Translations under genes and position numbers: made by a program
The notes under the pieces: model-generated
Databases searched by the model: none
What the model was told of the DNA's origin: nothing
Seen by the model: the letters and a program-made list of their open reading frames with translations, nothing else
Assembly: GCF_017916255.1 (NCBI RefSeq)
Contig: NZ_CP072827.1
Span: 868,001 to 932,000 of the forward strand
From: Streptomyces mobaraensis NBRC 13819 = DSM 40847
GTDB taxonomy: Bacteria > Actinomycetota > Actinomycetes > Streptomycetales > Streptomycetaceae
Length of the DNA stretch: 64,000 bases
Direction: 5' to 3'
In this document: in pieces, positions 1 to 21,900 of the stretch
Numbering within the stretch: the first letter of the stretch is position 1
How the letters are laid out: each line of letters starts with the position of its first letter

Positions 1-414
1 CTCCCCCGCGATCTCCAGCAGCGCCCGGGAACGCAGGGCGACGACACGACCGCCGTCCTCCAGCGACAGCCCCCCGGCGACGCACGCGGCGGCGATCTCA
101 CCCTGCGAATGCCCCACCACGGCGACGGGCTCCACACCGGCCGACCGCCACAGCGCGGCCAGCGACACCATCACCGCCCACAGCACCGGCTGCACCACAT
201 CCACGCGATCCAGCCCCGGAGCACCCGGCACCTGCCGCAGCACACCGGTCAACGACCAATCCACGAACGGCGCCAAAGCCCGCTCACACTCGGCGATCCG
301 CCCGGCGAACACCTCCGAGGAATCCAGCAGCTCCACGGCCATCCCGGCCCACTGCGACCCCTGCCCCGGGAACACGAACACCGGACCGTCGGACTCGACG
401 ACCGAGGCCACCCC
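1..414 (-). repeat. Near-identical copy of the module 3 AT segment
   Basis: Bases 1-414 match 11,860-12,273 with only a handful of differences, in the same orientation and the same AT position. This is far closer than other AT pairs in the operon, indicating recent gene conversion or duplication. Confidence 0.85.
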
Positions 415-2070
415 GCATACGACTCCGGGAGCGGACCCGCCGTCGGCCAACGCGCGGACGCCGTCCAGCAGTTCGCCGCGACCATCACCGATCACCACCG
501 CCCGGTGCTCGAAGGAGGACCGTCCCGACGCCAGCGACCAGCCCACCCGTGCCGGGTCGGCGTCCCCGACGGCGTCGGCGAGCCGTGCCGCCTGCGCCCG
601 CAGGGCGTCGGGGGTACGGGCGGAGACCACCCACGGCAGGACGCCCGCGCCGGCCTCGGGCGCGGCGGCGGGCTCGTCCTCCGGCGCCTGCTCCAGGATG
701 ACGTGGGCGTTGGTGCCGCTGACACCGAAGGAGGAGACGCCGGCCCGGCGCGGCCGGCCGGTCTCGGGCCAGTCGCGGCGCTCGGTGAGCAGCTCGACGG
801 CGCCGGAGGACCAGTCGACGTGCGGCGTCCGCTCCTCGGCGTGCAGGGTCTGCGGCAGCACGCCGTGGCGCAGGGCCATCACCGTCTTGATGACCCCGGC
901 GGCTCCGGCGGCGGCCTGCGTGTGCCCGATGTTGGACTTGAGCGAGCCCAGCCACAGCGGCCGGTCCGCCGGGCGGCCCTTGCCGTAGGTGGCGAGGAGC
1001 GCCTGGGCCTCGATCGGGTCGCCGAGCTTCGTCCCCGTGCCGTGCGCCTCCACGGCGTCCACGTCGGCGGCGGTGAGGCCGGCGTCCTCCAGGGCGCGGC
1101 GGATGACGCGCTGCTGGGCCGGGCCGTTGGGGGCGGCGAGCGCGCTGCTGGCGCCGTCCTGGTTGACGGCGGAGCCGCGCAGCACGGCGAGGACGGGATG
1201 GCCGTTGCGGCGGGCGTCGGACAGCCGCTCGACCAGCAGCATGGCGACGCCCTCGCCCCACGCGGTGCCGTCGGCGCCGGCCGCGAAGGACTTGCACCGG
1301 CCGTCCGGGGCCAGCCCGCGCTGCCGGCTGAACTCGACGAAGGTGTTGGGCGTGACCATCACCGTGACACCGCCGGCCAGGGCGAGGGTGCAGTCGCCGC
1401 GGCGCAGCGCCTGCGCGGCGAGGTGCAGGGTGACGAGCGACGAGGAGCAGGCCGTGTCGACCGTGACGGCCGGGCCCTCGAAACCGAAGGTGTAGGCGAT
1501 CCGGCCGGAGGCGACGCTGCCGGAGGTGCCGCTGCCGAGGAACCCGGCGACCGCCTCGGGCACCTCGATGCCGCGGTTGCCGTACTCGTGGTACATGAGC
1601 CCGGCGTAGACGCCGACGCGTTCGCCGCGCAGGCGGCGCGGGTCCACGCCGGCCCGTTCGACGGCCTCCCAGGCGGCTTCCAGCAGCAGCCGCTGCTGCG
1701 GGTCCATGGCGACGGCCTCGCGCGGGCTGATGCCGAAGAAGGCCGGGTCGAAGCCGTCGGCTCCCTCGATGAACCCGCCCTCGCGGACGTAGGTGGTGCC
1801 GGGGCGACCGGACTCGGGGTCGGGGTCGTAGAGGTCGTCGATCCGCCAGCCCCGGTCGGCGGGCGGCGCGCCGATGGCGTCACCGCCCTTGACCACCAAC
1901 TGCCACAGCTCCTCGGGGGAGTTCACGCCGCCGGGCAGCCGGCAGCTCATGCCGACGATGGCGACGGGCTCGTGGCCGCCGTCCTCCAGCTCCTTGACGC
2001 GGCGGCGGGACTCCTTGAGTTCGGCGGTCGCCCACCGCAGGTGTTCGCGCAGCTTCTCTTCGTTGCTCAC
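1..2070 (-). CDS. Type I polyketide synthase, module 5 start (partial; KS and part of AT)
   Basis: The gene begins at a GTG (2068-2070) preceded by GAGGAG about 10 nt upstream and runs off the left edge, so 690 codons are visible. After a short N-terminal docking helix there is a complete ketosynthase with TACSSS, HGTGT and NIGH active-site motifs. The first half of an acyltransferase follows, with FPGQGSQW and GHSQGE. The part that normally carries the specificity motif lies outside the window. It is the fourth gene of the leftward PKS operon and receives the chain from the decayed-AT module upstream. Its visible AT half is nearly identical at the DNA level to that of module 3. The reductive domains and release mechanism cannot be seen. 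Confidence 0.95.
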   Translation of the reverse strand, partial: MSNEEKLREHLRWATAELKESRRRVKELEDGGHEPVAIVGMSCRLPGGVNSPEELWQLVVKGGDAIGAPPADRGWRIDDLYDPDPESGRPGTTYVREGGFIEGADGFDPAFFGISPREAVAMDPQQRLLLEAAWEAVERAGVDPRRLRGERVGVYAGLMYHEYGNRGIEVPEAVAGFLGSGTSGSVASGRIAYTFGFEGPAVTVDTACSSSLVTLHLAAQALRRGDCTLALAGGVTVMVTPNTFVEFSRQRGLAPDGRCKSFAAGADGTAWGEGVAMLLVERLSDARRNGHPVLAVLRGSAVNQDGASSALAAPNGPAQQRVIRRALEDAGLTAADVDAVEAHGTGTKLGDPIEAQALLATYGKGRPADRPLWLGSLKSNIGHTQAAAGAAGVIKTVMALRHGVLPQTLHAEERTPHVDWSSGAVELLTERRDWPETGRPRRAGVSSFGVSGTNAHVILEQAPEDEPAAAPEAGAGVLPWVVSARTPDALRAQAARLADAVGDADPARVGWSLASGRSSFEHRAVVIGDGRGELLDGVRALADGGSAPGVVCGVASVVESDGPVFVFPGQGSQWAGMAVELLDSSEVFAGRIAECERALAPFVDWSLTGVLRQVPGAPGLDRVDVVQPVLWAVMVSLAALWRSAGVEPVAVVGHSQGEIAAACVAGGLSLEDGGRVVALRSRALLEIAGE

Positions 2071-2108
2071 TTCGAGCCAGCTCCTCGGGGGGTGTGCGGT
2101 CCGGTGGT

Positions 2109-5100
2109 TCAACCGCGGTCTGCGGTGCGCAGCTCTCGAAGCGCTTCGAAGAGCTCGTCGTCGGTGGCGGTGGCGAAGTCGTCGTGCGGGCGGGCGTCGT
2201 GGCCGGTTTCCGGGGCCGGGTGCGCGGAGCCGTGGCCGGTTCCTTCGGGGCGGTCCGCGTCCCAGCGGGACAGCAGGTCCTTCAGGCGGCGGGCCACCAG
2301 CTCCCTGGTCCCGGCGTCGGCGGCGTACGGGGCCAGGGCGGCCTCCAGCCGGTCGAGTTCCCCGGCGACGGGGCTGTCCGGATCGTCGGCGGGTGCCGCG
2401 GCGGCGAACTCGGCGCAGAGGTGGTCGGCGAGGGCGGCCGCCGTCGGGTAGTCGAAGATCAGGGTGGTGGCGAGGGGCAGCCCGGTGGCCTCGTGCAGCC
2501 GGTCGCGGAGTTCCAGGTCGGCGAGGGAGTCCAGGCCGAGGTCGACGAAGCCGCGGTCGGGGGCGATATCGGCGGGGGTCGCCTCGCCGAGGACGGCGGC
2601 GGCGTGCGTCCGGACGAGCCCGAGCAGGGCGCGCCGGCGCTCGGCCGCCGGGAGGGCGGCGTAGCGGTGGCCGGGCGCGGCCTGCCGGTCGTCCGTCGGC
2701 TGGTTGTCCGTCGGCCGGTCGGCCACCGGCTGGTCGTCCGTCGGCCGGTCGTCCGTCGGCCGGTCGCCCGCGCCCGTGTCCGGCGCGGGCCGGGCCCGCC
2801 GCGCGTCGCCGGTCAGCGCCCGGAGCAGCGCCGGGGGCTTCCCCTGCTCCGCGACCCGGGCCGGGTCGAGCCGGAGGGGCAGCAGGACCGGCTCGTCGTG
2901 CGCGGCGGCGGCGTCGAGCAGCGCGAGGGCGTCGTCCGTCGCCAGCGGCAGGACGCCCGACCGGCCGAGCCGCGCCCTGCCGGTCGCGTCGAGCGCGTCG
3001 GTGAGCGCGCTGCTCCGCTCCCACAGCCCCCAGGCCAGCGACTGCGCGGGCAGGCCGCGGGAGCGGCGGTGGTGGGCGAGGGCGTCCAGGTAGGCGTTGG
3101 CCGCGGCGTAGCCGCCCTGCCCGGCGGAGCCGAACGTCCCGGCGGCGGACGAGAACATCACGAACGCTGCCAGATTCTGATGATCAGTCAGCTCATGCAG
3201 GTGCCGGGCGGCGTCCGCCTTGGGACGGAGGACGGTGTCGAGTCGCTCGGGCGTCTGCGCGTCCAGGACGCCGTCGTCGGTCACGCCCGCGACGTGGTAC
3301 ACGGCCGTCAGCGGGTGCGCCTCCGGTATGCCGGCGAGCAGCGCGGCGAGCGCGGCACGATCGGAGACGTCGCAGGCGGCGACGGTCGCCTCGGCGCCGA
3401 GTGCGGCCAGTTCCTCGGCCAACTCGGCCGCGTCGGGCGCGTCCTGGCCCCTGCGGGTCGCGAGCAGCAGCCTGCGCGCCCCGGCGCGGGCCAGGTGGCG
3501 GGCGACCTCGCCGCCGAGCGCGCCGGTCCCGCCGGTGACGAGTACGGTGCCGTGCGGGTCGAACGGGCGGGAGCCCGCTCCCTCCGCCCCGGCCGCCACC
3601 AGCCGCGGGACCAGGACCTCCCCGCCGCGCGCGGCCGCCTGCGGCTCGCCGCTGTCCAGGACGGCCCGCAGCACGCGCCCGTCCACGGGGGCGTCGGTGT
3701 CGAGCAGCACGAACCGCCCCGGGTGCTCGGCCTGCGCCGTCCGCAGCAGCCCGAGGGCCGCCGCGGCGGCCGGGTCGGGCACGTCCTCGCCGGGCCGGAC
3801 GGCCAGGGCGCCGCGTGTGACGACGACGAGCGTCGCTCCCGCGAATCGGGGGTCCGCCGGCCAGGAGCGGGCGAGATCCAGGGCGGCGTGCGTGGCGGCG
3901 CGCAGCCCCTCGGGGCCGCCGGCCCCGGCGGGCAGGACGTGAACCAGCGTACGGGCGACGGTCGTTCCCTCGCCGACGGCCGCGCCGAGGGCGGCGAGAT
4001 CCGGATACCGGACGACGGCCCCGGGCAGGTCGACCACCGGTGCGCCGTCGGTGCCGGGAGCACCGATCACGGCGACGGACACCTCGGGGGCGGGGGCGCC
4101 CCGGCCTGAGGCGGCGGGCCCTTCCTGCGGGAGGGCGGTGGCCGAGGCGGGGGCGGCGGGCTCGCGCCGCTCGTGGGTGCCGGCGGCTTGAGCGGCACCG
4201 GACGCGGCCCCGTCCCGGCCGACGCCGGCGGGTACCAGAGCCGAGGCGGACGCGGCGGGCTCCCCGACTCCGCCCCGCCCGAGGGCACCGGACGCACCAG
4301 CCGAGCCGCACGCAGCCGACCCGCCCCGGCCGACGCCGGCGGGCGCCGGAGCCAAGGCCGAAGCGGCGGACCTCCCGGCCCCATCCCGCCCGAGGGCACC
4401 GGACGCACCAGCCGAGCCGGACACAGCCGAACCGCCCCGGCCGGAAGCGGTGAGCGCCTGCACCGGCAGGGCGGACGCGGCCTGGCCCGCGGGAGGGTTC
4501 TGGCCGGGGGCCGCGGTCACGGGGATCCAGTGCACGCGGTAGAGGGCAGCCTGTGCGCCCTCCGCGTTTCCCCCGCTCGCTTCCGTCTGCGCACCGGTGA
4601 GCACCTGCCCGTCCCGTACGGTTCGCAGGACGACCGCGCCCGCCGAGGCGATCGGGGTGCCCGCCGGGTCGGCGAGGTCCAGGGCGACGGTGTCCGGGCC
4701 AGTGCGGGTGAGGTGGACGCGGAGGGCCCCGGCGCCCGCGGTGTGCACGGACACGTTCCGCCAGGCGAAGGGGAGTTGAGGCGCCTCGTCGCCGCCCTCC
4801 GTGAGCACGCCGAGGGCCTGCAGGGCGGCGTCGGCGAGGGCCGGGTGGAGGCGGTAGCGGGCGGCCTCGACCTGCCGGTCGTGGTCGAGGGCGGCCTCGG
4901 CGAAGACCTCGTCGCCGAGGCGGCGGAGGGAGCGCAGGCCGCGGAAGGCGGGCCCGTAGGCGTAACCGCGTGCGGCGGCCCGCTCGTAGAAGGCGGTGAC
5001 GTCCGTCTCGGCGACGGCCTCCGGGGCCGGGCGCATCAGATCGTACGCGGCACCCCGCGCGTCCTCGGCCAGGGTGCCGCTCGCGTGGCGGGTCCAGTCG

Positions 5101-8100
5101 GCGCCTTCGGCGCACGCGTCGAGGGTGAGGCGGCGGCGGCCGGACGCGTCCGGGCCGGTGACGGCCAGCCGGAGGCGGACGCCGGCGTCGCCGACGACGA
5201 GCGGGGCGTGCAGGGTCAGTTCCTCGACCAGGCCGCAGCCGGCCCGCTCGGCGGCCCACAGCGCGAGCTCCAGGCAGGCCGTGCCGGGCAGCAGCGTCCG
5301 GCCGAGGACGGTGTGGTCGGCGAGCCACGGGTGGGTCCGCGCGGACAGCCGTCCGGAGTACAGCACCCCGTCGCCGTCGGGCAGTTCGACGGCCGCCGCC
5401 AGCAGTGGGTGATCGACGGCGCCGAGCCCGGCGGAGTCGACGTCCCCGGTGGCCGGGGAGTCGTCGAGCCAGTAGCGGCGGCGCTGGAACGGGTACGTCG
5501 GCAGGTCGACGCGGCGGAGGCCGGTGGCCGGCAGGGCGGCGGACCAGTCCACGGCGGCGGCGCGGACGTGCACGTCCGCGAGCGAGGCCAGCAGTCCCCG
5601 GGCGCCGCCGTCCGCGCGCAGCGCGGGGACGGCGAACGAGTCCGGACCGGCTGCCTCGGCCAAGGCGTCGAGGCCCGCCCCCAGGACGACGAACACCGTC
5701 CGGCTGCGGCCGACCAACTCGCGTACAGCGGCGGCGAGTCCGCGCGGCGACCGGTCGGCGTCGGGCCGCCAGTCGGTCCCGCCGGAGGCCGTACGGAACG
5801 GCACCTCCGCCGGGCGGGGCGACACGGCGTCGGCCGTGCCGCCGAGCACCGCGCGGGCCCCGTCCTCCAGCGACAGCGCGCCTGCCACGCAGGCCGCCGC
5901 GATCTCGCCGGTCCCGTCACCGACGACCGTCGACGGCCGGACACCGTGGTGGCGCCAGAGCGCGGCGAGGGAGACGGCGACGGCCCAGCGGGCTGCGCGA
6001 ACGCCGGTGCCGCCGGCCGAGTCGACGCTCGCGGACCGCCCGGCCGCGCCGGCGGCATCGACAACCGCCTCCGCCCCGTCGGCCCCACGGGCCCCTTCAG
6101 CCGCCCGAACCGCACCGGCGCCACCGGATGTCCCGACCGCCTGCGCGTCGTCGACCGCCTTCGCCTGAGCGTTCGCCGGCGCCGCGTCGGACGCGTCAGA
6201 CGCGTCGATGCGACCGGTCTCGCCGACCCTCCCGAACCCCTCCGCCGCAGTATCCGCGCCGCCCGAGCCGACGCTCGCGGACCGCCCGGCCTCGCTGGCC
6301 CCGTCGGCCCCGTCGGCCCCACGGGCCCCTTCAGCCGCCCGGACCGCACCGGCGCCGCCGGATGTCCCGACCGCCGCGATCAGCTCCCGCAGCACGTCCG
6401 CCGCTGGCCGTCCCGTCGCGCCCGCAAGCGCCCCGGCGCACTCCGCCATGTGGCGGGCGAACACCGGTGACTCGGCCAGCAGGCGGCGTACCGCGTCCCC
6501 GGACCCGACGCCGTCGTCCGGGAAGAGGAAGGCGACCTTGGCGGCGCCGCGCGCCGTGCCCGTCGCCGCTCCGGGAGCGGGCTCCCCGGCCGCCAACGCC
6601 ACGATCTCCGCGCGGAGTTCGGTGCGGTCCGTGCCGACGGCCACCGCGCGGTGCTCGAAGACCGAGCGGCCGCGGGCGAGGGCCGCGCCGATGTCGGCGG
6701 CCGACTCGTCGGGGTGGGCGTCGAGGTGGGCGAGAAGGCGCGCGGCCTGGTCGCGGAGGGCTTCCGGGGTCTTGGCGGACAGGGGCCAGGGCACCGCCGA
6801 CACCACGGACGGTTCCGCCTCGGCAGCGACGCTCTCGCCGGAGCCGGCGGCTCCGGAGTCCGACCCGGCGGCTCCGGCGTCCGTCCCTGCGGCTCCGGCG
6901 TCCGACCCGGCGGCCGGGGTCCCAACCGCCTCCGGCGCCTCCTCCAGCACCACGTGCGCGTTCGTCCCGCTCACGCCGAACGACGACACGCCCGCCCGCC
7001 GGGGCCGCTCCGCCGCCGGCCACGGCGTCGGCTCGGTGAGCAGGGACAGGGCGCCCGCCGACCAGTCGACGTGCGGCGACGGCTCGTCGACGTGCAGGGT
7101 GCGCGGCAGGACGCCGTTGCGCAGCGCCATCACCATCTTGATGACGCCGGCGACACCCGCCGCCGCCTGCGCGTGCCCGATGTTGGACTTCACCGAGCCG
7201 ACCCGCACGGGCCGGTCGGCCGGCCGGTCCTGGCCGTAGGTCTCCAGCAGGGCCTGCGCCTCGATGGGGTCGCCGAGGGTGGTGCCCGTGCCGTGGGCCT
7301 CCACGGCGTCCACGTCGGCCGCCGCCACCCGGGCGTTGGCGAGCGCGTCGCGGATGACGCGCTGCTGGGCCGGGCCGCTGGGGGCGGTGAGGCCGCTGCT
7401 GGCGCCGTCCTGGTTGACGGCGCTGCCGCGGATGACGGCGAGGACCGGGTGCCCGTTGCGCCGGGCGTCCGACAGCCGTTCGAGGACGAGCATGCCGGCG
7501 CCCTCGCCGAGGGCGGTGCCGTCGGCCGCGGCGGCGAACGCCTTGCAGCGCGCGTCGGCGGCCAGGCCGCGCTGCCGGCTGAACTCGACGAGCGCCATCG
7601 GCGAGGCCATGACGGTGACGCCGCCCGCCAGCGCGACGGCGCTCTCGCCGAGCCGCAGCGACTGGCAGGCGAGGTGCAGGGCCACCAGCGACGAGGAGCA
7701 GGCGGTGTCGACGGTGACGGCCGGGCCCTCCAGGCCGAGGGTGTAGGCGACCCGGCCGGAGGCGACACTCGCGGCGCTGCCGTTGCCGATGTAGCCCTCG
7801 AACTCGGGCGGGACGCGCCGCAGTCGGGACGCGTAGTCCTGGTAGATCACGCCGGCGAAGACGCCGGTGCGGCTGCCGGCCAGCCCGGCCGGGTCGATGC
7901 CGGCGCGCTCCAGGGCCTCCCAGGACGTCTCCAGCAGCAGCCGCTGCTGCGGGTCCATGGCCAGCGCCTCGCGTCCGCTGATGCCGAAGAAGCCGGCGTC
8001 GAACCGGTCGGCGCCGTCGAGGAAGCCGCCCTCGCGGACGTACACCCGGCCGTGCCGGGCGGGGTCCGGGTCGTACAGCTCCGGGTCCCAGCCCCGGTCG

Positions 8101-8312
8101 GCGGGCAGGGCGGTGATCGCGTCCGTGCCGGCCGCGACCAGTTCCCAGAGGTCCTCGGGCGAGCGGACGCCGCCGGGGTAGCGGCAGGCCATGCCGACGA
8201 CGGCGATGGGCTCGCGGACGCCGGCCTCGGCCTCGTGCAGCCGCTGCCGGGTCCTGCGCAGGTCGACGGTCAGGCGCTTGAGGTAGTCGAGAACCTTTTC
8301 GTCACTGGTCAT
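2109..8312 (-). CDS. Type I polyketide synthase, module 4: KS-(decayed AT)-DH-KR-ACP
   Basis: A 2067-residue single-module PKS starting at ATG 8312, with a coiled N-terminal docking segment. The KS (about residues 35-460) has TACSSS, HGTGT and NIGH and looks active. The AT region (about 588-930) is badly eroded: FPGQGSQ is replaced by FPDDGVG, and the nucleophile motif GHSQG by GDGTG, so His and Ser are both lost. Ala/Gly-rich repeats interrupt it and the half containing the YASH-type motif is missing. The DH (near 996) keeps the HxxxGxxxxP histidine and the later Asp. The KR (near 1593) keeps the NADPH fold, Ser and Tyr and has a TDD version of the B-type LDD motif. The ACP has GLDSL (near 1928). 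The module needs an acyl unit in trans or passes the chain on without extension. Confidence 0.95.
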   Translation of the reverse strand: MTSDEKVLDYLKRLTVDLRRTRQRLHEAEAGVREPIAVVGMACRYPGGVRSPEDLWELVAAGTDAITALPADRGWDPELYDPDPARHGRVYVREGGFLDGADRFDAGFFGISGREALAMDPQQRLLLETSWEALERAGIDPAGLAGSRTGVFAGVIYQDYASRLRRVPPEFEGYIGNGSAASVASGRVAYTLGLEGPAVTVDTACSSSLVALHLACQSLRLGESAVALAGGVTVMASPMALVEFSRQRGLAADARCKAFAAAADGTALGEGAGMLVLERLSDARRNGHPVLAVIRGSAVNQDGASSGLTAPSGPAQQRVIRDALANARVAAADVDAVEAHGTGTTLGDPIEAQALLETYGQDRPADRPVRVGSVKSNIGHAQAAAGVAGVIKMVMALRNGVLPRTLHVDEPSPHVDWSAGALSLLTEPTPWPAAERPRRAGVSSFGVSGTNAHVVLEEAPEAVGTPAAGSDAGAAGTDAGAAGSDSGAAGSGESVAAEAEPSVVSAVPWPLSAKTPEALRDQAARLLAHLDAHPDESAADIGAALARGRSVFEHRAVAVGTDRTELRAEIVALAAGEPAPGAATGTARGAAKVAFLFPDDGVGSGDAVRRLLAESPVFARHMAECAGALAGATGRPAADVLRELIAAVGTSGGAGAVRAAEGARGADGADGASEAGRSASVGSGGADTAAEGFGRVGETGRIDASDASDAAPANAQAKAVDDAQAVGTSGGAGAVRAAEGARGADGAEAVVDAAGAAGRSASVDSAGGTGVRAARWAVAVSLAALWRHHGVRPSTVVGDGTGEIAAACVAGALSLEDGARAVLGGTADAVSPRPAEVPFRTASGGTDWRPDADRSPRGLAAAVRELVGRSRTVFVVLGAGLDALAEAAGPDSFAVPALRADGGARGLLASLADVHVRAAAVDWSAALPATGLRRVDLPTYPFQRRRYWLDDSPATGDVDSAGLGAVDHPLLAAAVELPDGDGVLYSGRLSARTHPWLADHTVLGRTLLPGTACLELALWAAERAGCGLVEELTLHAPLVVGDAGVRLRLAVTGPDASGRRRLTLDACAEGADWTRHASGTLAEDARGAAYDLMRPAPEAVAETDVTAFYERAAARGYAYGPAFRGLRSLRRLGDEVFAEAALDHDRQVEAARYRLHPALADAALQALGVLTEGGDEAPQLPFAWRNVSVHTAGAGALRVHLTRTGPDTVALDLADPAGTPIASAGAVVLRTVRDGQVLTGAQTEASGGNAEGAQAALYRVHWIPVTAAPGQNPPAGQAASALPVQALTASGRGGSAVSGSAGASGALGRDGAGRSAASALAPAPAGVGRGGSAACGSAGASGALGRGGVGEPAASASALVPAGVGRDGAASGAAQAAGTHERREPAAPASATALPQEGPAASGRGAPAPEVSVAVIGAPGTDGAPVVDLPGAVVRYPDLAALGAAVGEGTTVARTLVHVLPAGAGGPEGLRAATHAALDLARSWPADPRFAGATLVVVTRGALAVRPGEDVPDPAAAAALGLLRTAQAEHPGRFVLLDTDAPVDGRVLRAVLDSGEPQAAARGGEVLVPRLVAAGAEGAGSRPFDPHGTVLVTGGTGALGGEVARHLARAGARRLLLATRRGQDAPDAAELAEELAALGAEATVAACDVSDRAALAALLAGIPEAHPLTAVYHVAGVTDDGVLDAQTPERLDTVLRPKADAARHLHELTDHQNLAAFVMFSSAAGTFGSAGQGGYAAANAYLDALAHHRRSRGLPAQSLAWGLWERSSALTDALDATGRARLGRSGVLPLATDDALALLDAAAAHDEPVLLPLRLDPARVAEQGKPPALLRALTGDARRARPAPDTGAGDRPTDDRPTDDQPVADRPTDNQPTDDRQAAPGHRYAALPAAERRRALLGLVRTHAAAVLGEATPADIAPDRGFVDLGLDSLADLELRDRLHEATGLPLATTLIFDYPTAAALADHLCAEFAAAAPADDPDSPVAGELDRLEAALAPYAADAGTRELVARRLKDLLSRWDADRPEGTGHGSAHPAPETGHDARPHDDFATATDDELFEALRELRTADRG
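2686..2760 (-). repeat. Five 15-bp repeats before the module 4 ACP
   Basis: Five consecutive units related to CGGTCGTCCGTCGGC encode [10 protein letters not shown]-like pentapeptides, an acidic flexible linker between KR and ACP. Confidence 0.85.
4205..4440 (-). repeat. 111-bp in-frame tandem repeat in module 4
   Basis: A segment starting CCGCCCGAGGGCACCGGACG at 4275 recurs at 4386, and its neighbour at 4212 recurs at 4323, a 111-bp period (37 residues). It expands the linker before the KR with Ala, Gly and Ser. Confidence 0.8.
6019..6380 (-). repeat. Duplicated Ala/Gly-rich insert inside the decayed AT
   Basis: Two copies of about 115-125 bp (near 6019-6145 and 6265-6380) share long identical runs, for example starting at 6078 and 6311. 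Both encode the same [23 protein letters not shown] sequence. The inserts interrupt the AT between its N-terminal and nucleophile motifs. Confidence 0.85.
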
Positions 8313-8388
8313 GTCGCTTGTGGCCCTTCTCTGGCACGAACAGTTCCCGGGTGCCGGGCGGGTTGGTCGGCGCCGCCCCGCCCGGCGG

Positions 8389-18882
<10,494 letters not shown>

Positions 18883-18957
18883 AGCTCACTCCGAAGGTCG
18901 GTTCCGTGCCGGTCTGTTGTCGTCGGGTCGGTGGTCGTCGAGCCGGTCGCCGCCGCG

Positions 18958-21900
18958 TCAGTTGTCACCGAGTGCCACCCGAACGAGGCTCTGGAGGTCC
19001 ATGCTGTCCAGGTCGGCCGCGTCGCCCTCGCCGTCGGGCGTGCCGTTCTCCTCGCCGACGGGGACCCCGGCGGCCTCGGCGAGCCGCAGCAGGTCCGGCA
19101 GCAGGCCGGCCTCCTGGAAGCGGGCCAGCGGGACGGCCGCGAGGGCGCGGCGGAACTCCCGCTCGTCGGGCAGGGTTTCGGGCGGCCCGTCGGGCGCCGC
19201 GGGGCGGAGCTCCGCGTGCAGGTAGCGGCCGACCGCGGCCGGGGTGGGGTGGTCGAAGATCAGGGTGGGGGGCAGCCGGCGGCCGGCGGCGGCGCCGAGC
19301 CGGTTGCGGAACTCCAGGGCCGTGAGGGAGTCCAGGCCGAGTTCCAGGAAGCCCCGGTCGAGGTCGAGGGTGTGCGGCGCGGAGTGGCCGAGGACGTCGG
19401 CGAGCCGGCCGCGGACGAGTTCGAGGAGGACGCGCTCGCGTTCGGTGTCCGGGAGCCCGGCGAGCCGCTGTTCCAGGGGCTCCTCGGCCGGCTCGGCGGG
19501 CCGCCGGGCCGGGGCCTTGACGAGACCGCGCAGCAGGGCGGGAACCTCGGCCCCGGCCCGGGCGCCCGCGGTGTCCAGCCGGGCGGGCACGAGCAGGGCG
19601 CGGCCTTCGTTCCCGCCGGCCGCGACGGCGGCGTCGAAGAGGGCGAGGCCCTGGTCGACGGCCATGGGCAGCAGCCCGGCGCGGCTCAGCCGGCGGACGT
19701 CGGCGTCGTCCAGGTGGCCGGTCATGCCGCCGGCCTCCGCCCAGAGGCCCCAGGCGAGGGAGAGGGCGGGCAGGCCGTGGGCGCGCCGGTGGTGGGCGAG
19801 GGCGTCCAGGAAGGTGTTGGCGGCGGCGTAGTTGGCCTGCCCGGCGGTGCCGAGGATGCCGGCGGCGGAGGAGAACAGCACGAAGGCGTCCAGCTTCTGA
19901 TGCCTCGTCAGCTCGTGGAGGTGCCAGGCGGCGTCCGCCTTGGGGCGGGTGACGGTGTCCAGCCGGTCGGGCGTCAGGGCGGCGACGACGCCGTCGTCCA
20001 GGACGCCGGCCAGGTGCACGACGGCGGTCAGCGGCGGCTCGGCGGCGGCCACGACCGCGGCCAGGGCGTCCCGGTCGGCCGCGTCGCAGGCCGCCACGGT
20101 CACCCGGGCGCCCAGGGAGGCCAGTCGGTCCTCAAGCTCCGCCGCGCCCTCGGCGTCCGGGCCGCGCCGGCTGACGAGGAGCAGGTCGCGGACGCCGTGG
20201 GCGGTGACCAGGTGGCGGGCGAGCGTCCCGCCGAGCAGGCCGGTGCCGCCGGTGAGGAGGACGGTGCCCCCGCCGCCGAAGCCGGACGCGCTCTCGGCGG
20301 CGGTGGCCCGCGCCAGTCGGGGTACGCGTACCTCGCCCCCGCGGACGGCGAGTTGGGGCTCGTCGGCGGCGGCCAGGGCGCGCAGCAGGGCGGCGGCGGC
20401 CGGTCCGGTTCCGTCGGTGTCCAGCAGGGTGATGCGGCCGGGGTTCTCGGTCTGCGCCGAGCGGGCCAGGCCCCAGACGGGTGCGTGCGCCAGGTCGGGG
20501 ACGTCCTCGCCGGGGGCGGCGGCGACCGCGCCCCGGGTGAGCAGGACCAGGCGGGAGGCGGCGAACCGTTCGTCGGCGAGCCAGGACCGCACCAGGTGCA
20601 GGGCGTGGTGGCCGGCCGTCCGCGCGGCCTCGGCGGCGTCCTCGGGCTCCGGCGCGCCGGGCTCGGGGAGCAGCGGGACGAGGACGACGCCGGGGGCGGG
20701 GGTGCCGTCGGCGACGGCCCGGGTGAGGGCCGCGAGGTCCGGGTGGGCGGTGGCGCGGGCGCCGGCGCCGCTCAGGGCCCCGGCGAGGGCGTCGGCCCCG
20801 GGCCCGGCCACGGCGAGGCGCGCGGCGGGGGCCGGCGCGGCGCCGTCGGGCAGGGCGGTCCAGGTGAGTTCGTGGAGCGGCGGGCGGGTGCCGCGCGCGG
20901 CGGCGCGCAGTTGCTCCGGGGTGACGGGCCGCAGGGTCAGCGAGGCGACGCGGGCGGCCGGGCGGCCGGTGGCGTCGGTCGCCTCCAGGGACAGGGTGTC
21001 GGTCCCGGTGCGGGAGAGGCGGACGCGGAGCGTGGTGGCTCCGGCGGCCGTCGCCGTCACGCCCGTCCAGGCGAAGGGCAGGCGGACGCCGTCGGCGCCG
21101 TCGAGCAGGCTCGCGTGCAGGGCCGCGTCGAGGAGCGCGGGGTGGACGGCGTAGGCGTCGGCGTCGCCGTGCGCTTCCTCGGGGAGCCGGACCTCGGCGA
21201 GGAGGTCGTCGCCGTGCCGCCAGGCGGCGGCGAGCCCCTGGAAGACGGGCCCGTACTCGAACCCGGTGGCGGCGAGCCGGCCGTAGGCCCCGTCCAGGTC
21301 GACGGGGGTGGCACCGGGCGGCGGCCAGGCGGCGGGGAAGGGCGCCGGGGCGGGGGCGCCGGCGCCGGCGCGGTTCCACGTCGTCCCGGCGGCGGCGGAG
21401 CCGCGCTCCACGGCGGCTCCGCCGGGGGCGCCGCCCGCGTCCCCGGTCCACGGCTCCCGCGCGCCACCGGCGGGCGAGCCGATGGCGCCGGAGGCGGCCC
21501 CGGCCGGCGCGAGCACGCCGGTGGCGTTCCGCGTCCACGTCTCCCCCGCCTCGTCCGGCGCGCCGGGCGCTCCGGAGGAGCCGGGTTCCGGGCGGGAGTG
21601 GACGGTGACGGGCCGGCGGCCGTGTTCGTCCGGCTCCCCCGCCCTGACCTGGACGGTCACCGCCGCGTCCGCCGGGTCGGCGGGGAGGACCAGGGGCGCC
21701 TCCAGCGTCAGTTCCTCGACGGTGTCGCAGCCGGTGCCGGCGCCCGCCCGCAGGGCCAGTTCCACGAGGGCGGTGCCGGGGAGCAGGACGGTTCCGCGGA
21801 CGGCGTGGTCGGCGAGCCAGGGGTGGGTGGCGAGGGAGAGCCGGCCGGTGAGGACGGTGCCGTCGCCGCCGGCGAGGGTGAGGCCGGCGCCGAGCAGCGG

